From positions 434,001 to 498,000 of the forward strand of contig LNDW01000015.1 of the NCBI GenBank assembly GCA_001464815.1: a stretch of DNA of 64,000 nucleotides, written 5' to 3'. The DNA is from Betaproteobacteria bacterium Ga0077527 (GTDB lineage Bacteria; Pseudomonadota; Gammaproteobacteria; Burkholderiales; SG8-41). Position 1 is the first letter of the stretch; the number at the start of each line of letters is the position of its first letter. The notes beneath the pieces are model-generated. The model saw nothing but the letters and a program-made list of their open reading frames with translations, was not told the origin of the DNA and made no database searches. Shown here one piece after another: positions 18,777 to 27,613 of this stretch. The translations under genes were made by a program, and so were the position numbers.

Positions 18777-19727
18777 TCATTCACGGATGCCGAGGTCGCG
18801 GATCAGCCTGCCCCACTTCGCCATGTCCGCCTGAATCACCGCGGCGAACTCCTCGGGCGTGGTTGAACGCGCGTCGTTGCCGGCGGCGGCCAGTTTTTCC
18901 TTCATCTCGGCACGCGTCATCAGTTTCGCCACCTCCGCATTCCACAGACGGATCACCGCGTCGGGCGTTTTTGCCGGAGCGAGCAGGCCGTTGAAGGATA
19001 CGGATTCGTAACCGGGCAGTGCTTCGGAGCGCAGCGGCAGGCCGGGAGCCAGCGGTGTCGGCTGGCTGCTCGTCACCGCCAGTGCGCGCAGCTTGCCCGA
19101 CTGGATATGCGGTGTCACCGAACCCGCGGTCGGAAACATCAGCCCCACCTCGCCGCTGAGAATGCCGATCAGCGAGCCGCCAGTGCCCTTGTAAGCGACA
19201 CGCACGATGTTGAGTTTGCCCATCGCCTTGAACAGCTCGGCCGCCAGATGCGGAGCGGCACCGAGTGAACCCGCCGCATAGTTCAACTCACCGGGCCGCG
19301 CACGCGCCAGCGCGATCAGCTCGCGTGCCGATTTCACCGGCAGCGAGGGATGCACGACCACGACATTGGGTGAACTCGCCACCAGCGAGACCGGCGCAAA
19401 ATCCTTCAGCGGATCGTACGGCGTGGCGCGGATGAACGGCGACAGCCACACTGCGCTGCCATAAAGCAGCAGCGTGTAACCGTCGGCGGGGGCACGCGCA
19501 ACAATTTCCGCGGCGATGGTGCCGCGGTTATCGATGATCACCACCTGGCCCAGCGTCGCGCGCGCCTCCTGCGCAATAAGCCGAGCCACCAGATCGTTGG
19601 CGCTGCCCGGTGCGACGGTGACGATGCGCACGGGTTTTGCCGGATAGGCCTGCGCGTCAGCGGAAGGTGCAGTGCCCCACGCACCAAATGCCAGCAGCAC
19701 AGCACACAACATCGGCCGCCTGCCCAT
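18777..19727 (-). CDS. TctC/Bug-family periplasmic solute receptor
   Basis: 316 residues with a signal peptide ending at ADAQA. It carries the Bug hallmarks: YPAKPVRIVTVAPGSANDLVAR, VDNRGT-like VIIDNRGTIAAEIVARAPADGYTL split over the first lobe, and VAYKGTGG. The first lobe reads APGSAND where APGGxxD is usual. These receptors bind small carboxylates for tripartite tricarboxylate transport or signalling; no TctA/TctB genes adjoin, so this is an orphan receptor. ATG 19727 lies five bases after GGAGG. Confidence 0.94.
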   Translation of the reverse strand: MGRRPMLCAVLLAFGAWGTAPSADAQAYPAKPVRIVTVAPGSANDLVARLIAQEARATLGQVVIIDNRGTIAAEIVARAPADGYTLLLYGSAVWLSPFIRATPYDPLKDFAPVSLVASSPNVVVVHPSLPVKSARELIALARARPGELNYAAGSLGAAPHLAAELFKAMGKLNIVRVAYKGTGGSLIGILSGEVGLMFPTAGSVTPHIQSGKLRALAVTSSQPTPLAPGLPLRSEALPGYESVSFNGLLAPAKTPDAVIRLWNAEVAKLMTRAEMKEKLAAAGNDARSTTPEEFAAVIQADMAKWGRLIRDLGIRE

Positions 19728-19813
19728 CGCCACCTCCCCCGTTCAGCACAAGTGGAGGCCCATCATGCCACGGCTGCCGCCAGGCTGGCGTCAGCGTGGA
19801 AGAGCCGGGATAT

Positions 19814-20548
19814 TCAGGCGCTGCCCTCCTGTTGCGGGGGCGTGGTTTCCGCAATCTCCCTCACGGGTTTGAGCTTTGCAAGCTTGACCGCCGCAATCGA
19901 TTTGCCAATCGCAACCACCGCCAGCGCGCCGATGAACGGGGCCAGTTCGTGCATCCAGTGCATGTGACCATCGATCCAGCCGCTGATCGCGGGGTCGGAC
20001 ACCAGCATTTCGCCCGCCACCCAGCCGAGGATGCCCCCGCCCAGTGTCACGATCACCGGAAAGCGGTTCATCAGACGCAGGATGAAGGTACTGCCATAGA
20101 TGATCAGCGGGATGCTGATGCCGAGCCCGATAACCAGCAGCAGGATATTGCCCTTGGCCGCCGCGGCAACACCCAGCACGTTGTCGAGGCTCATGATCAG
20201 ATCAGCGATGATGATGGTCTTGATTGCCGACCACATGTGGGAATGACCGTCGATCTCGCCATCGCCGTCCTCGGGCACCAGCATCTTGATGCCGATCCAG
20301 GCAAGCAGCAGTGATCCGATCAGCTTCAGGAAAGGCAGGTCGAGCAGCATCACCGCAAAAAAGGTCAGCACGATGCGCAGGAAAATCGCGCCGAAGCTGC
20401 CGAACAATATGGCTTTCTTCTGCTGCCGCGGCGGCAGCGAACGGCTGGCCATCGCAATGACCACGGCATTGTCCCCGCTCAGCACGATGTTGATCATCAT
20501 GATCTGGCCCAGGGTGATCCAGAAAAACGAGCTGCTCAGCATGTCCAT
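19814..20548 (-). CDS. TerC-family integral membrane protein
   Basis: 244 residues with about seven hydrophobic segments. The family's acidic membrane motifs are present: NIVLSGDNAVVIAMA near the N-terminus and IIADLIMSLDNVLGVAA in the middle. TerC proteins of this kind are linked to manganese or other metal export. A yybP-ykoY riboswitch was looked for in the short upstream region and not found. GGAGGA precedes the ATG. Confidence 0.93.
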   Translation of the reverse strand: MDMLSSSFFWITLGQIMMINIVLSGDNAVVIAMASRSLPPRQQKKAILFGSFGAIFLRIVLTFFAVMLLDLPFLKLIGSLLLAWIGIKMLVPEDGDGEIDGHSHMWSAIKTIIIADLIMSLDNVLGVAAAAKGNILLLVIGLGISIPLIIYGSTFILRLMNRFPVIVTLGGGILGWVAGEMLVSDPAISGWIDGHMHWMHELAPFIGALAVVAIGKSIAAVKLAKLKPVREIAETTPPQQEGSA

Positions 20549-20664
20549 GCTTCTTCCTCCTCGCGCCGCAGCGGTTGCCGCGGATCAAGGGCAGCTTAGC
20601 GGCGCCACCTTACGCCGGACAGGCGCGGGCCTGACTGCGGACTTAACCGAAGCTGAACGGAAGC

Positions 20665-22077
20665 TTACGTGGCGCGGTGGCGCCCCCCTCCAGGACTGGT
20701 CCGGGAGGGCAGGATCAGGCTGAAGGTATTGCCGATGCCGTCCGAGGTGTCCTCTCGCAGCGTGATCTCGCCGCCGTGCAGTTCGGCAATCTCGCGCGCG
20801 ATGGCCAGCCCGAGGCCGCTGCCGTCCTGGCCGCTGCCGAGAAGGCGGTGGAAACGCTCGAATACCCGGGCCCGCTCCTCGGGCGGGATGCTCGGGCCGT
20901 CATCGTTGACATCCACCGCCGGCGGCGTCGCGGACACGCGCACCGTAACCCGGCCGGAGTCGCGGCTGTAGCGGACGGCGTTGTCGAGCAGATTGTCGAG
21001 CAACTCGCGCAGCCGCGCGGCATCCCCGCGCACCATCACCGGCGCGCCGGCACCCTCGAAACCGAGGTCGATGCGCCGACGCAGCGCTTCGGGCACCCAG
21101 GCGGTGGCCACGTCAAGCGCCAGCGCATCGAGGTCGAGCAGTTCCAGCGCGACCGCGCTCACCGCATCGGGCTCGTTGCGCGCCAGGGACAGCAGCTGCG
21201 ACACCAGCCGCTGCATGCGTTCGAGCCGCGGCTGCATGCCCTGCAGGGCCTCGCGCATGCGCTGCGGATCGGTTTCGCGCAGGGCCACCTCGAACTGTGA
21301 CTTCAGCGCCGCCACCGGCGTCTTCAGCTGGTGCGCGGCATCGGACACAAAGCGGCTCTGCAGGGTCAACACGTGGTCAAGGCGTTCGAGCAGGCCGTTG
21401 ATGGCTTCGAGCAGGGGGCCCACTTCGCCAGGTACCCGCTCCGCCTCAACCGGTCTGCGGTCGCGCACCGAACGCAGCGCCAGCGATCGCCGCAGGCGCT
21501 CCAGCGGCTCAAGGCCGCGCACCACGCCAAACCAGACCACGGCCACGGCAATCAGGATCAGCAGCACCTGGGGCAGCACCACGCTGAGCAGGATCTCGTG
21601 CGCGAGATCCCTGCGCTTGTTCACCGTTTCGGCAACCCTGAGCACGGCGTTGCCGGAATGCAGCTCGACGATGCGTACCGGCGTGCCGTGCATCACGCCG
21701 TCGTAGAGCAGTTCCGGCCGGCGCGTTCTCGCGACGTCCGCGGAAGGCGCCGGGATCGGCTCGCCTGCAATCAGCCTGCCATCGGCGGCGGAAACCTCGA
21801 GAAACAGCCGGTCTTCGGGGTCGCCGAGCAGCACGCTGCGCGCTTCCTGCGACATGTCGAAGCGCGGCTCCATGCCGTCGTCCCGCAGGTGCAGCCCGGC
21901 TTCGCGCGCGACCCCGACGAGTGTGCTGTCATGGGCGCGGCGGGAAAAATCCAGCGCCAGCCAGTAGCTGATGAAGGTGTCCGCGGTCAGCAGCAGGAAC
22001 AGGGGCGCCAGCAGCCAGGCCAGCAGCTGCGTGCGCAGCAGCGGGCCACGGCGCAGCTCAGGCCTGGGGCTTTTCAA
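20665..22077 (-). CDS. Sensor histidine kinase (TctE/QseC-like)
   Basis: About 470 residues: a first membrane helix (LLAWLLAPLFLLLTADTF), a periplasmic region of roughly 130 residues, a second helix (VVLPQVLLILIAVAVVWF), HAMP-like linker, H-box SDAAHQLKTPVAAL, N-box LLDNLLDNAVRYS, then DDGPSIP and GSGLGLAI. It autophosphorylates and passes phosphate to the regulator encoded just upstream. The start is uncertain: TTG 22077 overlaps the regulator stop by 20 bases and has no clear ribosome site. Confidence 0.9.
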   Translation of the reverse strand: MKSPRPELRRGPLLRTQLLAWLLAPLFLLLTADTFISYWLALDFSRRAHDSTLVGVAREAGLHLRDDGMEPRFDMSQEARSVLLGDPEDRLFLEVSAADGRLIAGEPIPAPSADVARTRRPELLYDGVMHGTPVRIVELHSGNAVLRVAETVNKRRDLAHEILLSVVLPQVLLILIAVAVVWFGVVRGLEPLERLRRSLALRSVRDRRPVEAERVPGEVGPLLEAINGLLERLDHVLTLQSRFVSDAAHQLKTPVAALKSQFEVALRETDPQRMREALQGMQPRLERMQRLVSQLLSLARNEPDAVSAVALELLDLDALALDVATAWVPEALRRRIDLGFEGAGAPVMVRGDAARLRELLDNLLDNAVRYSRDSGRVTVRVSATPPAVDVNDDGPSIPPEERARVFERFHRLLGSGQDGSGLGLAIAREIAELHGGEITLREDTSDGIGNTFSLILPSRTSPGGGRHRAT

Positions 22078-22729
22078 CGAGGTAACCCATGCCGCGCACC
22101 GTAGTGATCGCAACCCCGGAGGATTCGAGCTTCTTGCGCAGGCGGTGGATGAACACCTCAACCGCATTGCTGGAAGAAATGTCCTCCCAGCCGTAAAGAT
22201 GGTCGACAATCTGCTGCTTGGTGACGACCTTGCCCTCGCGCATCAGCAGCAGCTCGATCACCGCCAGTTCGCGCTGCGACAACTCCATCGGCTGCCCGTC
22301 GAGGTACAACCTGCGTCCGGCCGTATCCAGCCGCAGCCGGCCATGCGCGATTTCGGAAGTGACGCCGGCATTGGCGCGGCGGATCAGCGCGCGCACGCGC
22401 GCCTCCAGTTCGGACAGCCGGAACGGCTTGGTCAGGTAATCGTCGGCGCCAAGATCAAGCCCCTTGACCAGATCCTGCGGTCCGTCGTTCGCCGTCAGCA
22501 TCATCACCGGCACCTTCGAACGCCGCGCACGCAAACGCCGCAGCACTTCGAAACCATCAATACCGGGCAAGCCCACATCCAGCAACACGAGATCGTAATC
22601 GGCACCGACAAGCGCGCTGTCGGCTTCGTTGCCGCTGCGTGCGCAATCCACTGTGTGTGCTGATTGCGTCAGCGCCTTGGCCACGGTCTCGGCCAGCATG
22701 ACGTCGTCTTCAACCAGCAGAATACGCAC
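22058..22729 (-). CDS. OmpR/PhoB-family response regulator (TctD-like)
   Basis: 223 residues: receiver domain with the acidic pair in LVEDD, phosphoacceptor Asp in VLLDVGLPG and Lys in LTKPF, then a winged-helix DNA-binding domain ending VEVFIHRLRKKL...VRGMGYLVEK. It forms an operon with the overlapping kinase gene. Nearby Bug and transport genes fit a carboxylate-responsive TctDE-type system, but this is inferred. Confidence 0.94.
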   Translation of the reverse strand: MRILLVEDDVMLAETVAKALTQSAHTVDCARSGNEADSALVGADYDLVLLDVGLPGIDGFEVLRRLRARRSKVPVMMLTANDGPQDLVKGLDLGADDYLTKPFRLSELEARVRALIRRANAGVTSEIAHGRLRLDTAGRRLYLDGQPMELSQRELAVIELLLMREGKVVTKQQIVDHLYGWEDISSSNAVEVFIHRLRKKLESSGVAITTVRGMGYLVEKPQA

Positions 22730-22741
22730 GGGGATGTTACG

Positions 22742-22770
22742 TAAACAATTGTTTTATTTGATTATTCTAT
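22742..22770 (+). repeat. AT-rich interspersed element, copy 4
   Basis: Contains AATTGTTTTATTTGATTATT, a diverged copy missing one T. It runs into the stop codon of the aldehyde dehydrogenase and lies upstream of the response-regulator gene. Confidence 0.5.
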
Positions 22771-24203
22771 AAACCTGCCTGGGTCACGAATTTGCCCACC
22801 AGGTAGGGATCCAGCGCCTCGACACCACCTTCCGAGCCGTAACCCGAATCCTTGACGCCGCCGAAGGGCACTTCGGGCAGCGCAAAGCCGAGATGATTGA
22901 TGGTCATCATGCCGGTCTCGACCTGCGCGGCAATCGCCGTCGCGGTCTTCGCCGATTTGGTCCAGGCATACGCAGCCAGTCCGTACGGCAGGCGGTTCGC
23001 TTCCGCAACCGCGTCATCAAAAGTCTTGAACGGGTTGATGATCGCCATCGGGCCGAAGGGCTCGGTGTTCATCGCCATCGCGCTGGTCGACAGTTCGGTG
23101 ATCACCGTCGGTTCGAAGAAATTGCCCTTCTCGCCGATCGGATAACCGCCGGTCTGCACCTTGCCGCCGTGTTTTTTCGCGTCCTCAACATTGGCGACCA
23201 TCGCGCTCTGCCGGCGCGGATTGGCGAGCGTCGCCATCCTGGTGTCCTTGTCGAAACCGTCGCCGACCTTGATCGCCTTCGCGCCCTCGGTGAACTTCTC
23301 GACGAACTGCTTGTAGACGCCCTCCTGCACCAGGAAACGCGTCGGCGACACGCAGACCTGGCCGGCGTTGCGGTATTTCATGAAGGTCATCATCTTCGCC
23401 GCGACCTCGATGTCGGCGTCGTCAAAAATGATCACCGGTGCGTGACCGCCCAGCTCCATCGTCGCACGCTTCATGTGCTGGCCGGCGAGCGCGGCGAGCT
23501 GCTTGCCCACCGGCGTCGAGCCGGTGAAGGTCATCTTGCGGATCACCGGATGCGGAATCAGGTAATTGGAAATCTCCGCCGGACTGCCGTAGACCAGATT
23601 GATCACACCCGCCGGCACGCCGGCATCGACAAAAGCGCGCACCAGTTCCGCGGGCGAAGCCGGGGTTTCCTCCGGCGCCTTCAGGATCACCGAGCAGCCG
23701 GTGCACAGTGCGGCGGACAATTTGCGCACCGCCTGGTTGATCGGGAAATTCCACGGTGTGAAGGCGGCGACCGGGCCCACCGGCTCTTTCACCACCAGCT
23801 GGTAAACACCCTCGGCGCGCGCCGGAATCACCCGGCCATAGGCGCGGCGGCCTTCCTCGGCAAACCAGTCGATGATGTCGGCACCGGCCAGTGCCTCCAG
23901 TTTCGCCTCGGCAACCGGCTTGCCCTGCTCGAAAGTCATCAGGGTCGCGACCAGGTCGGCACGCTCGCGGAAAAGCTCCGCCGCCTTGCGCATGATCTTG
24001 CAGCGCTCAAAGGCCGACACCTTGCGCCAGACCTTGAAGCCGGCTTCCGCGGCTTCCAGTGCGCGGTCGAGATCGGCCTGTTCGGCATAGGCTACGGTGC
24101 CGATCTGCTGGTGATTGGCGGGATTGACCACCGGCAGCGTACGGCCGGAGGCGGCGGCAGTCCATTTGCCGTTGATAAGTAGCAGCGTGTTCGGATACGT
24201 CAT
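22767..24203 (-). CDS. NAD(P)-dependent aldehyde dehydrogenase, succinate-semialdehyde type
   Basis: 478 residues with [30 protein letters not shown], catalytic Glu in MELGGHAP and catalytic Cys in [11 protein letters not shown]. The pattern is closest to GabD-like succinate-semialdehyde dehydrogenases. It oxidises an aldehyde to an acid using NAD(P). It appears as a single-gene unit with an AT-rich element touching its stop codon. Confidence 0.93.
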   Translation of the reverse strand: MTYPNTLLLINGKWTAAASGRTLPVVNPANHQQIGTVAYAEQADLDRALEAAEAGFKVWRKVSAFERCKIMRKAAELFRERADLVATLMTFEQGKPVAEAKLEALAGADIIDWFAEEGRRAYGRVIPARAEGVYQLVVKEPVGPVAAFTPWNFPINQAVRKLSAALCTGCSVILKAPEETPASPAELVRAFVDAGVPAGVINLVYGSPAEISNYLIPHPVIRKMTFTGSTPVGKQLAALAGQHMKRATMELGGHAPVIIFDDADIEVAAKMMTFMKYRNAGQVCVSPTRFLVQEGVYKQFVEKFTEGAKAIKVGDGFDKDTRMATLANPRRQSAMVANVEDAKKHGGKVQTGGYPIGEKGNFFEPTVITELSTSAMAMNTEPFGPMAIINPFKTFDDAVAEANRLPYGLAAYAWTKSAKTATAIAAQVETGMMTINHLGFALPEVPFGGVKDSGYGSEGGVEALDPYLVGKFVTQAGL

Positions 24204-24273
24204 GGCAGACCTGTCGTGTCGGTAAACGGGAAGGCGAAGAATAAACGAGTTTGCGGGCTGCCGTTAGCCGGCT

Positions 24274-25119
24274 TCAGCGCGGCCGCTCACCACGCACCTG
24301 CACCCGCAGCATCAGCGACTGCGACTCGGCGACGCCGGCGTCGTGGCGATGCAGCAGGCAGCGGTTGTCCCAGAGCAGGGTGTCTCCGCTGCGCCAGTCA
24401 TGCGCCCAGATCAGCACCGGCTGGGTGGCATGCGTCCACAACGAATCCAGCAGCGCCTCGCTCTCCGGCAAAGGCAGTCCGATGACATAGCTGTTGCGCC
24501 GCCGCCCCAGAAACAGCGCGTGGCGCCGGCTTTCGGAATGGCTGCACACCAGCGGATGCTGGGCGCCGGTCGATTCACGCGGATCGTGCACTTCCGGAAA
24601 TCCCTCGCGCAGCCGGCCCTCGCCGTCGACACTTTCATCCTGCAGCAACAGCCGTTTCTCGATGCGCGCACGCAACGCCGCGGGCAGCGTATCGAAAGCC
24701 TGCTGCTGGTTGGCGAACACCGCGCGAGCGCCGGGTGCGGCGGCCGCGGCATGCAGCAGCGCGATCGAACAGGGTTTCATACGGTACGCCAGATCGCTTT
24801 GCCAGATCGCTGGAGCGCCGAGGCTGCCGGTGGGCCGCGCCAGCGCCATGCGATTCGACACCACCAGATGGGCTTCGCGCACCGCCGGGTCCTGCGTGGC
24901 GAGCACGCTGACACCCTGCGCCTCCAACGGACCAAAAGCCTCGCCGAGCACACGCAGACGTGCCGCATCCAGCGACTGGCCACGCACCACAACCACCAGA
25001 TGCGCCGCGAGCGCCTCACGCAGCGCGGCGATGGTCTGCGCATCCGGCTCGGAGAGATCAACACCGGTGACTTCGGCGCCGCAGGCGGCACCCGAAGCGA
25101 TGATCCGCGGACTGCGCAT
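24274..25119 (-). CDS. TauD/TfdA-like protein with an altered metal motif
   Basis: 281 residues of the Fe(II)/2-oxoglutarate dioxygenase fold. The proximal motif that should read HxD is Gln107-Ser-Asp109 (AIWQSDLAYR), so one of the three iron ligands is replaced. The distal His (WDNRCLLHRHD) and the 2-oxoglutarate Arg (LMLRVQVRG) are kept. It may use an altered metal site or be catalytically dead. It follows the RraA gene by eight bases and is clearly co-transcribed. Confidence 0.85.
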   Translation of the reverse strand: MRSPRIIASGAACGAEVTGVDLSEPDAQTIAALREALAAHLVVVVRGQSLDAARLRVLGEAFGPLEAQGVSVLATQDPAVREAHLVVSNRMALARPTGSLGAPAIWQSDLAYRMKPCSIALLHAAAAAPGARAVFANQQQAFDTLPAALRARIEKRLLLQDESVDGEGRLREGFPEVHDPRESTGAQHPLVCSHSESRRHALFLGRRRNSYVIGLPLPESEALLDSLWTHATQPVLIWAHDWRSGDTLLWDNRCLLHRHDAGVAESQSLMLRVQVRGERPR

Positions 25120-25127
25120 GTCGCCGC

Positions 25128-25910
25128 TCAGCCGCCGATCTTGTTGAAATAGGGCTTGTTGGCGATCTCGACCACGGTCAGGCCCGCAGCCACGTCGCGG
25201 TTGCGCGCCTCCTCGCCCGCGGACAGTGCCTGCGCACGCGCCAGCACTTCGGCAATACGCGCCTGCGGCACAAAACACACGCCGTTGTCGTCGGCGATGA
25301 CCAGATCGCCGGCATTCACCGGCACGCCGCAGATCTGCACCGGCCCGTTGATCGCCACCGTCTCCACCCGCCACTTGCCGGTGATCAGGCTCACGCCGCG
25401 CGCCCAGACCGGGTAATGGATGCCGCGTGCGGTGGCGACATCGCGGGTCGCGCCATCCACAATCGCGCCGGCCTCACCCTGGCGCTTGCCGACATTGGCG
25501 GAATTGCCGCCGAGGCTGGAAATGTGCTCCACACCCTCGATCACCAGCACATCACCGGGTTTTGCCAGGTTATGCGCCTCGATGTCGGCCTGCTTCGACC
25601 GGCGCGCCTGCGCGCCCAGCGTCGGCGGGGTAGCCTGCATGATGTTGCGCACCGTCAGCGCCGGTCCCACCATGCGCGCGCCGGGCAGCATCGGCTGCAG
25701 CTTTGCCGCCGGCACCGCGCCGTGAATGCCCAACTCGTCCATCGCGTCGGACACGGTGCCGGCGAGATCGGTCAGCGCCAGAAAGGCCGCGATCACCGCG
25801 GGATCGGGCCGCGGAATGTCGGTCGAAATAATGCGTTCGCGGGCAATTTTTCCGGTGAGTCGGGGTTCGGCCATGGCATCGACAATCGGTAGTGAAGAAC
25901 TGTAGTGCAT
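25128..25910 (-). CDS. RraA-family aldolase-like protein
   Basis: 260 residues with the RraA core: TVSDAMDELGIHGAV, MVGPALTVRN, GDVLVIEG, GGNSANVGKRQGEAGAIVDGATRD and NAGDLVIADDNGV. Members with the GxxxxxxAxxxGxxGxVxDGxxRD pattern are often 4-hydroxy-4-methyl-2-oxoglutarate or carboxy-hydroxy-oxoadipate aldolases. ATG 25910 is used; an in-frame ATG at 25874 is an alternative and neither has a clear ribosome site. It leads the operon with the TauD-like gene. Confidence 0.9.
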   Translation of the reverse strand: MHYSSSLPIVDAMAEPRLTGKIARERIISTDIPRPDPAVIAAFLALTDLAGTVSDAMDELGIHGAVPAAKLQPMLPGARMVGPALTVRNIMQATPPTLGAQARRSKQADIEAHNLAKPGDVLVIEGVEHISSLGGNSANVGKRQGEAGAIVDGATRDVATARGIHYPVWARGVSLITGKWRVETVAINGPVQICGVPVNAGDLVIADDNGVCFVPQARIAEVLARAQALSAGEEARNRDVAAGLTVVEIANKPYFNKIGG

Positions 25911-25979
25911 CGATCATAACAGTGGATAGCAGTGACCCGGCAGCGGTGCTATCTTCGCGGCTGCCGATTACCAGCCGCC

Positions 25980-27599
25980 ATGCCCGCCACCCGCCGCAAA
26001 ATCACCGTCACACTGTCCGAACCGCAAGGCCAGCCGAGACCGGTTGCCGATATCGATGAGGCCCTGCGTGAAGCCATGGACTGCCTGCAGCAGGGCCGGC
26101 GCGCGCCCGCCGCAAAACTGCTGCAGCGGATACTCGCGCAGGCGCCAAGACATGTCGAAGCGCTGCACCTGAAAGGCATCCTCGCGCTGCAGGAGAACCG
26201 CCCGGCCAAGGCCGAAGCCGTGCTCGCCGAAGTGGTCGCCCTGCAACCGGCTCACGCCGTGGCCTGGTGCAACCTCGGCCTCGCGGTGGCGCAACTGAAC
26301 CGCCATGCCGAAGCACTGCGCCACTACGACCGCGCACTGGCGCTGGCGCCGGATTTTGCCGATGCCCATGCCAATCGCGGCTTCTCGCTCAATGCGCTGC
26401 GCCGTTTTGCTGACGCTCTCGCCGCCTGTGACCGCGCCATCGAACTCGTGCCGGCGCATGGCGATGCCTGGCGCAACCGCGGTGTATGCCTGAACAACCT
26501 CAACCGCTTCGATGACGCCATCGCCAGCTACGACCGCGCCGGGGTGGTGCAGCCCGCGGACGCCGCGGCGCGCTGGAACCGTTGCCTGGCGCGACTGGTC
26601 ACCGGTGATTTCGCCGCCGCCTGGCCCGACTATGGCTGGCGCTGGCGGGTGCGCGAGTCGCGCGCCAATCCGGCGAAGCCCCCGTTCTGGCTGGGCAGGC
26701 GCAACACCGGCGCGCAGGAACTGCCGCAGGGGGTGCCCTGCGTTTACCCGCAACCGTTCTGGGACGGCACCCCGACCCGAAAATCCGTGCTGGTCTGGCC
26801 CGAACAGGGTGTGGGCGAACAGATCATGCTGGCCTCGATCCTCGGCGAGGCGCGCGCCCGTTGCGGCGCGATGGCGCTGGTGCTTGATCGCAAGCTGCAC
26901 GACGTGTTCCGCCGTTCATTTCCGGACTGCACGGTGGTCACGCTGGAAGAGGCGGCGCGCGGGGATTCATCGGATCTGCAGGTGCCGATGGGCGATCTGC
27001 TGAGCCTGTTCCGCAGCAGCAGCGATGACTTCCTGCGCCGGCGCAAAGCCTACCTGCTGGCCGACACGGTGCGACGCGACGCGCTGCGCCGCGAAATCGC
27101 GCCCGGCTCCGACCGCGTGGCCGGCCTGTCCTGGTTCAGCCGCAACGAGGAGTATGGCCCGCAAAAAACGCTGTCGCCGCAACTACTCGCGCCGCTGTTC
27201 GCGATTCCGGGGCTGCGTTTTGTCGATCTGCAGTACGGCAATACCGACACCGCGCGCGCCGAAATCCGGCGCAACTTCGGCGTGTCTCTGCATCGCCCGT
27301 CCTCGGTTGATCCGTGGAACGACATCGACGGACTCGCCGCGCTGATCGATGCCTGCGACGTGGTGGTGACGATCAGCACCGCGACCGCCCATCTCGCCGG
27401 CGCGCTGGGCAAGACCGTGCTGCTGATGCTGCCGCACTCCCAGGGCCGCTACTGGTACTGGCAGGCGGCGCGCAGTGACAGCCTGTGGTATCCCGGGATG
27501 CGGCTTTTCCGCCAGGACAAACCCGGCAACTGGCCGGCCGTTGTCGAGGCTGTGCGGACAGCGCTCGGCACCGGTGATCCGCAAGCCGTACGGCACTGA
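25980..27599 (+). CDS. TPR protein with C-terminal glycosyltransferase-like domain, paralogue 1
   Basis: 539 residues. About residues 25-225 are TPR repeats (AVAWCNLGLAVAQLNRHAEAL, ADAHANRGFSLNALRRFADAL, GDAWRNRGVCLNNLNRFDDAI). The second half has VLVWPEQGVGEQIMLASIL, SWFSRNEEYGPQKTLSPQLL, LRFVDLQYG and DVVVTISTATAHLAGALGK, a GT-B-like fold related to heptosyltransferases and TPR-OGT-like bacterial proteins. No signal peptide. It may modify surface glycans or proteins. ATG 25980 was chosen over an upstream GTG/ATG; no ribosome site is clear. Confidence 0.85.
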   Translation: MPATRRKITVTLSEPQGQPRPVADIDEALREAMDCLQQGRRAPAAKLLQRILAQAPRHVEALHLKGILALQENRPAKAEAVLAEVVALQPAHAVAWCNLGLAVAQLNRHAEALRHYDRALALAPDFADAHANRGFSLNALRRFADALAACDRAIELVPAHGDAWRNRGVCLNNLNRFDDAIASYDRAGVVQPADAAARWNRCLARLVTGDFAAAWPDYGWRWRVRESRANPAKPPFWLGRRNTGAQELPQGVPCVYPQPFWDGTPTRKSVLVWPEQGVGEQIMLASILGEARARCGAMALVLDRKLHDVFRRSFPDCTVVTLEEAARGDSSDLQVPMGDLLSLFRSSSDDFLRRRKAYLLADTVRRDALRREIAPGSDRVAGLSWFSRNEEYGPQKTLSPQLLAPLFAIPGLRFVDLQYGNTDTARAEIRRNFGVSLHRPSSVDPWNDIDGLAALIDACDVVVTISTATAHLAGALGKTVLLMLPHSQGRYWYWQAARSDSLWYPGMRLFRQDKPGNWPAVVEAVRTALGTGDPQAVRH

Positions 27600-27613
27600 G
27601 TGCAGACAGGATC

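Noticed and set aside
20549-20664. A manganese (yybP-ykoY) riboswitch before the TerC gene
   Set aside because: The interval is short and shows none of the conserved riboswitch segments.
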